Shown piece by piece: positions 6,124 through 14,543 of a stretch of DNA of 28,585 nt. Position 1 is the first letter of the stretch. Every line of letters begins with the position of its first letter. Made by a program: the position numbers and the translations under genes. The stretch covers positions 1 through 28,585 of the forward strand of contig JAFVRU010000058.1 in assembly GCA_017504065.1 (NCBI GenBank), read 5' to 3'. Under the pieces are notes generated by a model that saw only the letters and a program-made list of their open reading frames with translations, made no database searches and was not told the DNA's origin. The stretch comes from Clostridia bacterium (GTDB lineage: Bacteria > Bacillota > Clostridia > Christensenellales > Borkfalkiaceae).

Positions 6124-7635
6124 TTACAAAATTTCGAGATTTTTGCGGAACGCTCTCTTGAATTCGACGTTCGCTGCAGCAGCGTCGCGGATTTCCAACG
6201 CCGCGTCGCCCGTTACGATCGTTTTCATGATCACGGAATCCCCCAACACGTCGCAGTTCACGCCCGTTACCATACCGCAATGCGTACGGTCCAAGCTCTC
6301 CGCCAAACGGAGCAACACGCCCAATTTCTTCACCGCGTCCAAATCTTCTTCCAAAACGATGTCCTTGTATTTCGCCCATTCGCCCAAAGGCACGTCTTCA
6401 CGGTTATGACAACCCGCCACGAACGCCGCCAAAATAATTTCCCGATGCGTCGCGCCCGAAATCATTCCGTTAAGTATCATATAGCAGCTATGTTTCGCGT
6501 GATTGTAGTACTTCACACGCATACCGCAATCGTGCAAACTCGCCGCGATCTTCAATACTTTCAAGTACTGACGGGGGAATTTATGCAGCACGCGAAGTTG
6601 TTTAAACAGCTGTACCGACAGCGAGAGCACGTGTTCGATGTGCTTGGGATCGCAGCCGTGGTATTTCAGCATACGGTCGAGTGAATAACTCAACACGTCG
6701 GAAATGGGCTTTTCTTGCGTAATCGGCAACGCTTGGTTGACCATCAAGCCTTCGCGCAAGCCGCAAACGCCGATCGTGATCGTTTGCGTTTTCATATAAT
6801 CGACAAACGATTTTACAATCGCCATCGCCGCGGGCATAATATCCGCGCGGGCAGGGGACAACCCTTTGATTTTCTTACGCTTGTCCACGTCAAGCGCTTT
6901 CAACATATCGTAAATACCCATAAAGTCTTCCGTGGCGAGCTTATAGTTGTGCGCCGTATCCAACGGGTATTTCTTCACGAGTTTGCTGATCTTGAACAGG
7001 TTGCGGAACGAACCGCCCACCCCGATCATTTGCGCTTCGGGATCGACTTCTTCCAGCCAAGGCAATTTCTTCAACTGCTCGGTGAAAAATTCTTCGACGT
7101 GTTGCGCCGCGACTTCGGACGAGGGGTCGTTTGCGAACAAATCCGTCAACGTAACCGCCCCGAACGGCAACGACGCGTAATGCAATACGTTTCTTCTGTT
7201 GTAGTAAATAATTTTCGTGCTACCGCCGCCAATCTCTAAAATCAAGCCCTTGGGAATATCCATCGAGTTGATGACCCCGCGGTAAACAAGCAACGCTTCT
7301 TCTTCTTCGGAAAGTACCCGAATGGTAATGTTGCAGCTCACTTGGATTTCGTCCAAGAACGAGCGTTGATTCTTTGCCCGACGCACCGCCGCCGTACCGA
7401 CCGCGATAATGCGTTCCACTCCGCTCGCGTCGCAAAGCCGTTTGAACATTTTCAACGTTTTGATCGTCTCCGCGATCCTTTGGGGTTTTAAAAATCCGTC
7501 CCGATCCATGTCTTGTCCCAAACGAACGCTTTCTTTGAGTTCGTCTACGACCATATAATGTCCTTCGGCAAACATCTCCACAATCACAAGACGCGCCGTA
7601 TTCGAGCCTAAGTCAATAATGCCGATCTTTTCCAC
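6124..7635 (-). CDS. Ppx/GppA-family exopolyphosphatase or (p)ppGpp-related phosphatase
   Basis: A 503-aa protein of the size of Escherichia coli Ppx/GppA. It combines an ASKHA-type phosphatase fold with a C-terminal HD-like domain. IIDLGSNTARL (6-16) and ILEIGGGSTKI (132-142) are the two phosphate-binding loops, GLSPARADIMPA (258-269) is characteristic, and SLHDCG (366-371) gives the HD pair. The start is GTG with AGGTAGGAA just upstream, and no in-frame ATG matches the family N-terminus better. Whether it acts on polyphosphate, pppGpp or both cannot be told from sequence. It is first in the cluster ppx-maf-mreB. Confidence 0.93.
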   Translation of the reverse strand: MEKIGIIDLGSNTARLVIVEMFAEGHYMVVDELKESVRLGQDMDRDGFLKPQRIAETIKTLKMFKRLCDASGVERIIAVGTAAVRRAKNQRSFLDEIQVSCNITIRVLSEEEEALLVYRGVINSMDIPKGLILEIGGGSTKIIYYNRRNVLHYASLPFGAVTLTDLFANDPSSEVAAQHVEEFFTEQLKKLPWLEEVDPEAQMIGVGGSFRNLFKISKLVKKYPLDTAHNYKLATEDFMGIYDMLKALDVDKRKKIKGLSPARADIMPAAMAIVKSFVDYMKTQTITIGVCGLREGLMVNQALPITQEKPISDVLSYSLDRMLKYHGCDPKHIEHVLSLSVQLFKQLRVLHKFPRQYLKVLKIAASLHDCGMRVKYYNHAKHSCYMILNGMISGATHREIILAAFVAGCHNREDVPLGEWAKYKDIVLEEDLDAVKKLGVLLRLAESLDRTHCGMVTGVNCDVLGDSVIMKTIVTGDAALEIRDAAAANVEFKRAFRKNLEIL

Positions 7636-7657
7636 TTGTTCCTACCTCTGTTCTCTA

Positions 7658-7739
7658 CGCAAGCCCTTTTTCTTGCGCCACCGTATTTCATCTTTTCCGC
7701 TTTCACGTTTTAAAAGGCACTCCTACGGAGTCCCCTTTT
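7658..7739 (-). promoter_or_regulatory. ppx leader with two hairpins
   Basis: The first hairpin (AAAAGG/CCTTTT plus ACTCC/GGAGT, 7712-7739) forms within a few bases of the predicted transcript start and ends in TTTT. The second (CGCAAG/CTTGCG, 7658-7677) lies just before the ppx ribosome site. The first could be an attenuator for ppx or the terminator of the upstream TauE/SafE genes. Nothing coding is seen in 7636-7979. Confidence 0.45.
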
Positions 7740-7752
7740 TAACTTTTCCCAT

Positions 7753-7781
7753 AGTTTACCACATAAAACGCGTTTTGTAAA
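7753..7781 (-). promoter_or_regulatory. ppx promoter
   Basis: On the minus strand TTTACA (7781-7776) and TAAACT (7758-7753) are spaced by 17 bases. It lies 120 bases upstream of the ppx GTG start. Confidence 0.6.
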
Positions 7782-7928
7782 TACCCTTTTGAAAAATTTT
7801 TGCCCCCTTTTTTTAAGTTGTTTCATTTTGAATAATTTTTGCCCTTTTTTTTGTGCGTTTTGTCCTTAAATTTCCGTTTTTTTCCTGTAAAAATCCCGCT
7901 TGCGTGCAAATTATACGCAAATTATCAG

Positions 7929-7959
7929 CAAACGGCGGTTCGCATAGAAAAACCGTTTG
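7929..7959 (-). other. hairpin in the 3' region of the TauE/SafE pair
   Basis: CAAACGG (7929-7935) pairs with CCGTTTG (7953-7959), 20 bases after the last TauE/SafE stop codon. It has no T-run after it on the minus strand, so it is a poor terminator. The surrounding 7782-7979 is A/T-rich with a GCAAATTAT direct repeat (about 7906-7925) and no gene. Confidence 0.35.
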
Positions 7960-7979
7960 TGCATTTTGCCCAAAAATTT

Positions 7980-8351
7980 TTATGCTTTTTCCCCCTTTAA
8001 CGCTTGTCGAAATCCAAAAAAAGACAACCCAATCAAAAAGACTCCGAACCCTTTCCGCAAAACTTCCGAAGCCAAAGCCGCCGCGACCGTCGCGCCAAAA
8101 AACGATAGGATTAGCGCGGGAATCACCGTCCATAAAATCCCCTTCGTTTTCAAAAGCCCGTTCTCCGCGTGCGTCTTTAACGCGCAAACGCTCATCGGCA
8201 GGAAAGAAAAGAGATTTGCGCATTGCGCGATCTTCTGCTCCACACCGCCGACAAGCAACAAAAGCGGTATAGTTACCGTACCGCCGCCCATGCCCATTCC
8301 CGCCGGAATTCCGCCCAAAAATCCGAGCGCTAAATATAAATAAAACCGCAT
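7980..8351 (-). CDS. TauE/SafE-type transporter, C-terminal half protein
   Basis: A 123-aa hydrophobic protein with about four membrane segments and the family signature GMGMGGGTVTIPLL (residues 18-31). Full-length TauE/SafE (TSUP) permeases, which export sulfite or other organosulfur anions, are about 250 aa and have two such repeats. This one corresponds to a single repeat. It starts at ATG 8351, 7 bases after AGGGGGAG. The upstream partner gene ends 15 bases earlier in the same reading frame, so the two halves probably assemble into one transporter. Substrate unknown. Confidence 0.85.
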   Translation of the reverse strand: MRFYLYLALGFLGGIPAGMGMGGGTVTIPLLLLVGGVEQKIAQCANLFSFLPMSVCALKTHAENGLLKTKGILWTVIPALILSFFGATVAAALASEVLRKGFGVFLIGLSFFGFRQALKGEKA

Positions 8352-8366
8352 ATCCGCTCCCCCTTT

Positions 8367-8735
8367 TTACGCGCTAAAAAACAAAAATAGCCCCGCAGCC
8401 GCCTGCAACGCAGCAAAGAGTAAATTCACCGTTTTTACGGGCAATTTGCCCAAAAGTTTTGCCCCTAACAGCCCGCCGACCGTTACCCCGATCGCCGTCG
8501 GAATGAGCACGGAAAAGTCGTACAATCCGCGCCAAAAATAGACGATGAGAGACGTCAAACAAACGGGCAAAATCAACAAAATCGCCGTCGCATGCGCGGA
8601 TTTTTCCCGCATGCCCGTCTTTTGCAGCAACGGCACGGCAATCATGCCGCCGCCACCGCCGAACAGACTGTTTGCCGCGCCGACTACGACTCCGCAAAAA
8701 ATACTTTTTCCCTTTTCTTTTTTTCCTTTTTCCAC
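8367..8735 (-). CDS. TauE/SafE-type transporter, N-terminal half protein
   Basis: A 122-aa protein with about four membrane segments and the paired signature NSLFGGGGGMIAVPLL near residue 25. A GTG at 8735 is chosen because AAGGAAGG lies 7 bases upstream. The frame could extend to a TTG at 8798, but that start has no ribosome site. The N-terminus is very Lys-rich (EKGKKEKGK), consistent with positive-inside topology. It is followed directly by the second half gene in the same frame. Half-size TSUP pairs are known in Clostridia, so this is more likely a natural two-gene transporter than a broken gene. Confidence 0.85.
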   Translation of the reverse strand: MEKGKKEKGKSIFCGVVVGAANSLFGGGGGMIAVPLLQKTGMREKSAHATAILLILPVCLTSLIVYFWRGLYDFSVLIPTAIGVTVGGLLGAKLLGKLPVKTVNLLFAALQAAAGLFLFFSA

Positions 8736-8828
8736 CAAAAAACCTTCCTTGCGCGCGTTTATACAATATATACTGCGTAAAAATTTGTAATTTATCAAAC
8801 TTTTTCACCTATTTACCACCATAAACGC

Positions 8829-8857
8829 TTGCCAAGAATTTGATTTTGTATTAAAAT
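8829..8857 (+). promoter_or_regulatory. promoter of the large surface lipoprotein
   Basis: TTGCCA (8829-8834) and TAAAAT (8852-8857) are spaced by 17 bases, about 95 bases before the lipoprotein start. The rest of 8736-8953 shows no gene. Confidence 0.6.
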
Positions 8858-8953
8858 AGTAGAGTACAAAATCGAGAATGCTCGGAAATTGTCCTTTGCG
8901 CTCCCTGATTTTGACGAAATTCGGAATAGAAAATAAAAACCAAAGGTGGTTAC

Positions 8954-11900
8954 ATGAAAACAAGTTCTAACAACCGCAAGAAACATCTTCTTGCCCTTTG
9001 CTTATCGTTGATGATGCTTTCGTCCACGGCAGCGCTTGCTTCCTGCTCGAAATCGTCTGCAACCGATTCCTCTTCGTCGTCCTCTTCTTCGTCGTCCGCG
9101 ACGGAAGAAGTCAACGACACTTTGCTCGTTAAAAACGGCGGGTTTGAAACGTTCAACACCAACGACGGTTTGAACGCGATCGGCACGTCCGTTTCCAACT
9201 GGTCGCGCTCGGTCAATACCGTTTCTACGGGGAGCGCGTTAACTTCCAAAGCAGCAAGCGGTATCATCAATACTAGCGCTGACGAATGGAACAAACTCAC
9301 GGGTACGGCGCTCACCGACGCGGAAGACATCACCGTCTTCACGGAAGCGGACGCGGAAGCGAAATGGTCCACGCTCACCACGCGGGACAAGCTTGCTTAC
9401 TACGACGCTTGGAAAGTCGCAAACCCCGACGGCGATATCAAAAAGGATCTTTCCTTCTATCAATCGTTCAATATTGATAGCGGGGATATCCCCACGCCTT
9501 CCTGCAATAACCCGGGAACGCACGACAACAGCACGGAAAACACCAAGATCTTGATGATCCATAACGAATACCCCGAAAATACATCTACTTCGACGTATAA
9601 GAGTTTGGGTACGGCGCAAAAATATACCGCTTCTACGGCGGTTACCGTCAAAGCGGGTACGGCGGCGGAATTCTCCGTTTGGGTTAAGACTTCCGACCTT
9701 ATGTCTACGTCCACCGACGGTACGCCCCAATCCGCAGTTAAGAAAGGCGCGTATATCAGCATCACGCACTCCGTCGGCGGCAAGCAAATGGACGCTTACG
9801 AAGTCAAGAATATCAACACCGAAAACATGGCGGAAAGCTCGCTTTCGAACGGCTGGAAGCAATACTCTTTCTACTTGAAAGGCTCGTCCTTTGCGGACAC
9901 GACGTTCTCGGTCGTATTGGGGCTCGGTCAAGGCGGCGGCACGGACAGACTCGAATACGTCAACGGTTACGCGTTCTTCGACGATATCCAATGCAACCTG
10001 ATCACCAACGAAGCGTTCGACGATAAGATGACGGAGCTCAATCTCGACGAAAAATACGTCGCGGATTTCAACTCCACGAAAAAGGATAAGAAGACGATCG
10101 ACGTCTCCACTTCCGAACACGCGGCGAGCGATACGTACGCGATGAATTTCTACGGCAAGTTCTTGGATTCTTCGATTCTTTCGGGAAGCTTCGATTATAA
10201 GGCGACGAGTAGCAAAGTCGGCGGCGTGGAATATACGTCGATGGCAGGCAACTCCACCGCGCCTTGGCTCGGCGAAGGCTTTGTCGGTACAAACGACGAA
10301 AAAGCGGTCTACACGAGCGCGGCGGACATGGTGACTGCGGCGGCAGGCAAGCCCTATCTTTCCGCGGTTTATCAAGATTTCTTCAAAGACAACGAATTCT
10401 CCAAAGACAAACCCGTATTGCTCCTTTTGAGCGCGGACGGCGTTGCGTACACGGCAGAATCTCAATATCAATTCAGCTTTAAAGACGCTAACAACAATCC
10501 CGTAGATTACGTAGCGGTATCCTTCTTCGTGAAGACTTCCGATTTGAACGGGCTCACGGGCGCGGGCATTAAGATCGTAGACAAGAAGAACGAAACGACG
10601 GCATTTACGTCCATCGATACGACGGATATCACCACCGTTGACGTCGGCGAACAAAAAGACATTTACGACGGCTGGCAACAATGCTTCTTCTTCGTGGAAA
10701 ACGATTCCGAAAATCCCGACGCAACGTTCACGTTGACGTTCAACTTCGGTCCTACCGCGATCACGAAAGATACGACGACGGCAAGCTTCGGTCCCGGGTT
10801 TGCGGCGTTCACCGATTTCACCACGTACGCAATGAGCAAAAAAGAGTTCGAAAGCGTACAGAGCAACACCTACTCCTTAGTGGTTACCGTGAAAGGCGAT
10901 AACGTCGAAGAAGAAACGGGCAACGCAGGTTTCGATACGGCTTCGTCGGTTGCATATACTTCGATTGAAGACGGGATTACGACCCTGAAGAACTACAAGG
11001 GCGTTTACAGCGACAGCGATTACGTTACGGTCGGCGACGGTACGAATACCAAAATCAACCAAAACCCGAACGCCGGTTTGATCAATAAAGAGCATTTCTT
11101 GGAATACTACGATACGCTTGTGGCGAGCGCGGACGCTCCCGCTTGGATCAAAGGCTTGCAAGCGGCATACAGCGGAACGCCCATCGACGCGGAAGACGTT
11201 TGGGATACGGTGATCGGCGACGACGTAACCCAACCCCTGTTGATCTGGAACGACGGTACAAGCAACAAAGCGTACGGCTATATCGGCACTACGACGACGA
11301 TTGCGGCGAACTCTTACGTAGCAATCTCCACGCGCGTAAAGGTTAGCGCAGGCGCGAAAGCGTACGTCTACCTGATGGATATGGACGACGATTTGCATCA
11401 AAAGAAACTCTCGATCGGCAGCTCGCTCGTATACTGGTATGATAACGACGGCAACGTTTGCGCGTCCGATCCTACCGCAAGCGGGTTCAACAAGAGAACG
11501 GACGTTGCGTTCAAATTACAATCCAACGGCTTGTATCAAGTCAACAAAAATTGGAAAGGCGCAAGCTCCGAGCTGATTTCGGCTACGGCGTACTATGCGA
11601 ACCTTGACGCGTACACCGAAACGGACGACGACGGCAACAAGCTCGTTGGGGAAGGCGGCGTTACGTATGCGTACACCAACGCTTGGAACGGTGAAGGTCA
11701 AGACGGCGTTGCGTTCTACTACGACAAAGACAGCGACACCTATTTCGCGGATAAGGCAAAAACGATCCCCGTACGCAACTTGAAAGACGTTACGAAGATC
11801 AACGAAACGGATACCGTCAACCCCCTGCCCTACCGCTATCTCGCGCAAGCTGAAAAAGAACTCTATTTTGAAATCGGCAATACGTATAACGATTGGGCAA

Positions 11901-12520
11901 CCGTTACGTTCTACGTCCACACGGGCGACACGGCAAAGAACTACCGTTTGGAAGTTTGGAGCGGTGAAAGAAACGGCGTAGCGAACAACGCGGACACTTA
12001 CGTTATGTTCGATACGAACAACCCCGGCGAAGCGGAAACCAATTTCACGGGCTTGATCGAAGAATATAAGGATAAAGCGGACGCGACGTATTTCGAAAGC
12101 GTATTCTCGTTCTACGATACCGATAAATATCTCCGTTACAACGCGGACTTCGACAAAGCGAACAACCAAATCGGCAACGATTATGAAAAGAGCTTTATCG
12201 CAACCGAACAAACGGCAGGCGTTGCATATCTCACGTATAAAACCGATCTTTCTTACAACACGTTTGCGGACTTCTCCTATTCCGAAAAAATGGTAACGCC
12301 TATGGCGGACGACGATTCGACGACGGATGATGAAACGGACGACGATACGGACGACGGCATGAACATTTGGCTTCTTGCGAGCTCGGTTGCAATCGCAGGC
12401 GTATTGCTTTTGGCGATCGTGAGCTTGATCGTTAGAAAAATCGTAGTTAAAATCCGCAGAAAACGCGGCTACTATGCAAGAACGGCGGAAAAGCCCGCGA
12501 AGAAATCGAAGAAAAAATAA
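8954..12520 (+). CDS. large surface lipoprotein with repeated beta-sandwich (CBM-like) regions and a C-terminal membrane anchor
   Basis: A 1188-aa protein. A signal peptide ends in the lipobox LASC with Cys31, so it should be lipidated. A Ser tract follows (39-48). The body seems to contain several related beta-rich regions of 250-300 aa. Each region carries features from a set: a start like LVKNGGFE (58-65) or GNAGFD (656-661), a strand such as FSVWVKTSDL (240-249), VSFFVKTSDL (522-531), ISTRVKVS or VTFYVHTGD, a block such as GWKQYSFYLKGS or GWQQCFFFVEN, and an end such as GYAFFDDIQ or GFAAFTDFT. This layout resembles carbohydrate-binding modules (CBM4/9-like), so glycan binding is plausible but unproven. 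An acidic Asp/Thr linker (1118-1135) leads to a membrane helix (about 1137-1160) and a basic tail. No catalytic motif was seen. AAAGGTGG lies 4 bases before the ATG. It is a single-gene unit. Confidence 0.8.
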   Translation: MKTSSNNRKKHLLALCLSLMMLSSTAALASCSKSSATDSSSSSSSSSSATEEVNDTLLVKNGGFETFNTNDGLNAIGTSVSNWSRSVNTVSTGSALTSKAASGIINTSADEWNKLTGTALTDAEDITVFTEADAEAKWSTLTTRDKLAYYDAWKVANPDGDIKKDLSFYQSFNIDSGDIPTPSCNNPGTHDNSTENTKILMIHNEYPENTSTSTYKSLGTAQKYTASTAVTVKAGTAAEFSVWVKTSDLMSTSTDGTPQSAVKKGAYISITHSVGGKQMDAYEVKNINTENMAESSLSNGWKQYSFYLKGSSFADTTFSVVLGLGQGGGTDRLEYVNGYAFFDDIQCNLITNEAFDDKMTELNLDEKYVADFNSTKKDKKTIDVSTSEHAASDTYAMNFYGKFLDSSILSGSFDYKATSSKVGGVEYTSMAGNSTAPWLGEGFVGTNDEKAVYTSAADMVTAAAGKPYLSAVYQDFFKDNEFSKDKPVLLLLSADGVAYTAESQYQFSFKDANNNPVDYVAVSFFVKTSDLNGLTGAGIKIVDKKNETTAFTSIDTTDITTVDVGEQKDIYDGWQQCFFFVENDSENPDATFTLTFNFGPTAITKDTTTASFGPGFAAFTDFTTYAMSKKEFESVQSNTYSLVVTVKGDNVEEETGNAGFDTASSVAYTSIEDGITTLKNYKGVYSDSDYVTVGDGTNTKINQNPNAGLINKEHFLEYYDTLVASADAPAWIKGLQAAYSGTPIDAEDVWDTVIGDDVTQPLLIWNDGTSNKAYGYIGTTTTIAANSYVAISTRVKVSAGAKAYVYLMDMDDDLHQKKLSIGSSLVYWYDNDGNVCASDPTASGFNKRTDVAFKLQSNGLYQVNKNWKGASSELISATAYYANLDAYTETDDDGNKLVGEGGVTYAYTNAWNGEGQDGVAFYYDKDSDTYFADKAKTIPVRNLKDVTKINETDTVNPLPYRYLAQAEKELYFEIGNTYNDWATVTFYVHTGDTAKNYRLEVWSGERNGVANNADTYVMFDTNNPGEAETNFTGLIEEYKDKADATYFESVFSFYDTDKYLRYNADFDKANNQIGNDYEKSFIATEQTAGVAYLTYKTDLSYNTFADFSYSEKMVTPMADDDSTTDDETDDDTDDGMNIWLLASSVAIAGVLLLAIVSLIVRKIVVKIRRKRGYYARTAEKPAKKSKKK

Positions 12521-12541
12521 TTTCTTCTAATGGAACTTAAC

Positions 12542-12575
12542 AAAAAAGAGTGAACAGCTTGTTCACTCTTTTTTG
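12542..12575 (+). terminator. terminator of the large lipoprotein
   Basis: AGAGTGAACA (12547-12556) pairs perfectly with TGTTCACTCT (12560-12569) over a 3-base loop, flanked by an A run and a T run. Confidence 0.95.
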
Positions 12576-12604
12576 TTTTACTTTTGAAAAATTTCATTTG
12601 CGCA

Positions 12605-12633
12605 TTGACAACGGATAAAATGTATGTTATAAT
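12605..12633 (+). promoter_or_regulatory. perfect consensus promoter
   Basis: TTGACA (12605-12610), exactly 17 bases, then TATAAT (12628-12633). This is the strongest promoter in the window and drives the 12653 gene, with a leader of only about 14 bases. Confidence 0.9.
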
Positions 12634-12652
12634 AGAGAAAAGGAGATATTCA

Positions 12653-13150
12653 ATGCAAGAAAAGGCTTATATTGAAGAAATCGGAACTGTAACATATAGC
12701 GAAACATTCTTTTTAGGACGAAAGGAATTATACGTTGATGACGTTTTGTGTAAGAAAGTTGGTAAAAAAGAATATTCTTATACGGATAAAGACGGAAACA
12801 CCGCAAACCTTTCTTTAAAAGGCAGTTTCATTTCTGGGGTAACGATTAGCAACGGTGCAAAAAACTTCACTTTGATCAGCAAACCTAAATGGTATCAACT
12901 CTTTATTTTTATGCTTATTGTTCTATTCCCGATCATCTGGGGAAATAACGTGGCTACGGTGGAAGTTTTACCCGTTTTCGGCGGTGCCGTCGGCGGTGCA
13001 ATAGGCGGCGCTTTTGCAGTCATGTCGCTATACACAATGCGATTTTTTAAACGCATTTCGATGAAAATGCTCGTGGGAATAGGGATTTTTGCGTTGAGCA
13101 TATTTTTTAACTTTGCTATGGCAACGCTTGTATTTTCGTTATTTACATAA
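12653..13150 (+). CDS. membrane protein of unknown function
   Basis: A 165-aa protein. The ATG at 12653 is chosen because AAGGAG lies 7 bases upstream and a perfect promoter ends 20 bases upstream; starts further up lie inside the promoter. Residues 1-80 are soluble and mostly beta-like, with charged segments (KKVGKKEYSYTDKDG, 34-48). They are followed by three hydrophobic spans (about 82-98, 105-127 with a Gly-rich FGGAVGGAIGGAF, and 138-163). I recognise no family. The strong promoter and own terminator suggest a stand-alone, well expressed gene. Its codons are more A/T-rich than its neighbours, which may hint at recent acquisition. Confidence 0.75.
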   Translation: MQEKAYIEEIGTVTYSETFFLGRKELYVDDVLCKKVGKKEYSYTDKDGNTANLSLKGSFISGVTISNGAKNFTLISKPKWYQLFIFMLIVLFPIIWGNNVATVEVLPVFGGAVGGAIGGAFAVMSLYTMRFFKRISMKMLVGIGIFALSIFFNFAMATLVFSLFT

Positions 13151-13183
13151 AAATAAAACAAAAAAGCGATTTTGCTATATAGC

Positions 13184-13220
13184 AAATCCGTCGCAGTTTT
13201 ACTCTACGACGGATTTTTTT
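13184..13220 (+). terminator. terminator of the 12653 gene
   Basis: AAATCCGTCG (13184-13193) pairs with CGACGGATTT (13207-13216), followed by T. An overlapping hairpin TTTGCTATATAGCAAA (13171-13186) shares bases with the left arm, so the two structures compete. Confidence 0.85.
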
Positions 13221-13232
13221 GTTATTCTTTTT

Positions 13233-14540
13233 TTACCGCCGTAATCCTTTCGGCAAATGGTTCTTAATCATACCGTTGACCGCTTTCCCAAGCCCCAACG
13301 GATACCCGTCCACGCACACCAAACACCAACCGTTCGGGAGTTCTCCGTCAATCGTTTCACCGCGCAAATACTTCTCCACCCGCGCGTCCGTTTCCGATAA
13401 CGACAAAACGTTTTTACATGCATCTGCGCGTATCGCCATCGCCAAGGAATGGGACGGCTCAAACCGTCCGTTTTTCAACTCACCCAAGCGTACGCCTACG
13501 CGTAAAACCTGCAACCCACGCCAATCGAATACGCCGTCGGGCAAGTCGTATAACGTATCGTTCGCTTCGTATAACCGATTTGCAAACGGAGCTTTAAAAA
13601 AGGCTTTTTCAAACTCCCGATATGCTTTTTCGCTGTCTTTCCGCGCGTTCGGCTGCACCGCTTTGTCCCGCCGAATATACGGCTCGGTTTCGCCTTCTTT
13701 TTCAAATACGGCAACGAAATGTCCTTCCCCCCTGCAAGTATGCGGCAACAGTTTTTCCATGCGCAACAACCGCATTTCGGGGTGTTTTTCTAAAAAGTTC
13801 TCCACCTGCAACTCGTCTTCTTCCATAGAAAACGTACAAGTCGAGTATGCCAATCGACCGCCGCTTTTCAGCATTTTTACACTCTCGTTTAAAATGCGTT
13901 CCTGCCGATCGGCGCAAAGCGCGACGTTTTCCAAGCTCCATTCCCGCAAAGCTTCTTCCGCATTTTTACGGAACATACCTTCCCCCGAACAGGGCGCGTC
14001 CACGAGAATTTTATCAAAGTATCCGCTGAATTTTTTCGCGAGCGTTTCGGGCATTTCACAGGTTACAACGGCGTTTTTGATTCCCATTCTTTCCACGTTT
14101 TGCGAAAGAATTTTCGCCCGCGAGAACACGGGCTCGTTCAAAACCAACACCCCTTTCCCATGCATCGCGCACGCAAGCTGCGTACCTTTCCCACCCGGCG
14201 CGGAACAAAGATCGAGCACTTTTTCGCCCGCCTGCGCTTCTAAAAGCGGCGCGACGCGCATTGCGGACGGCTCTTGCGAATAGAACAACCCCGCGTCGTG
14301 CCATACGGACGAACCGAGTTTTTCCCGCTCCGTATAAAAACCGTTTTCTTCCCATTCCACGGGCTCGGTCAAAAAGGGCAATTTGGCTTTCAACGCTTCC
14401 CTGCCCCCCTTTAATACGTTCAAGCGCACGCCTTTTACGGGCTTTTCGTCGTACACGGCAAAAAATGCTTCCCATTCGGATTCGGGAAGCTGTTTTTGCA
14501 TTTTATCGATAAATTGTTGGGGTAAGTCCTGTCTTGCCAT
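13233..14540 (-). CDS. rsmF: RsmF-type rRNA (cytosine-5) methyltransferase
   Basis: A 435-aa member of the NOL1/NOP2/Sun family, which transfers methyl from S-adenosylmethionine to C5 of cytosine in rRNA. Motifs are the SAM-binding LDLCSAPGGKG (109-119), DAPCSGEGMFRK (181-192) holding the release Cys184, and STCTFS (233-238) with the catalytic Cys235. The C-terminal 150 residues match the layout of the RsmF C-terminal and PUA-like RNA-binding domains. The site is probably 16S rRNA, as for E. coli RsmF, but the exact position cannot be told. It starts 3 bases after the exonuclease stop, so it is the last gene of a serS-exonuclease-rsmF unit and converges on the 12653 gene. Confidence 0.92.
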   Translation of the reverse strand: MARQDLPQQFIDKMQKQLPESEWEAFFAVYDEKPVKGVRLNVLKGGREALKAKLPFLTEPVEWEENGFYTEREKLGSSVWHDAGLFYSQEPSAMRVAPLLEAQAGEKVLDLCSAPGGKGTQLACAMHGKGVLVLNEPVFSRAKILSQNVERMGIKNAVVTCEMPETLAKKFSGYFDKILVDAPCSGEGMFRKNAEEALREWSLENVALCADRQERILNESVKMLKSGGRLAYSTCTFSMEEDELQVENFLEKHPEMRLLRMEKLLPHTCRGEGHFVAVFEKEGETEPYIRRDKAVQPNARKDSEKAYREFEKAFFKAPFANRLYEANDTLYDLPDGVFDWRGLQVLRVGVRLGELKNGRFEPSHSLAMAIRADACKNVLSLSETDARVEKYLRGETIDGELPNGWCLVCVDGYPLGLGKAVNGMIKNHLPKGLRR

Positions 14541-14543
14541 CGT

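Noticed and set aside
7813..8223. Minus-strand 136-codon frame overlapping the second TauE/SafE gene
   Set aside because: Alternative frame of a clear transporter gene, Arg/Phe-rich and without a start signal.
8736..8798. N-terminal extension of the first TauE/SafE half from TTG 8798
   Set aside because: The GTG at 8735 has AAGGAAGG at the right distance, while the TTG start has none and adds residues not seen in the family.
9239..10681. Minus-strand 480-codon frame opposite the large lipoprotein
   Set aside because: Arg/Val-rich antisense shadow with no ribosome site; the plus strand has signal peptide, promoter and terminator.
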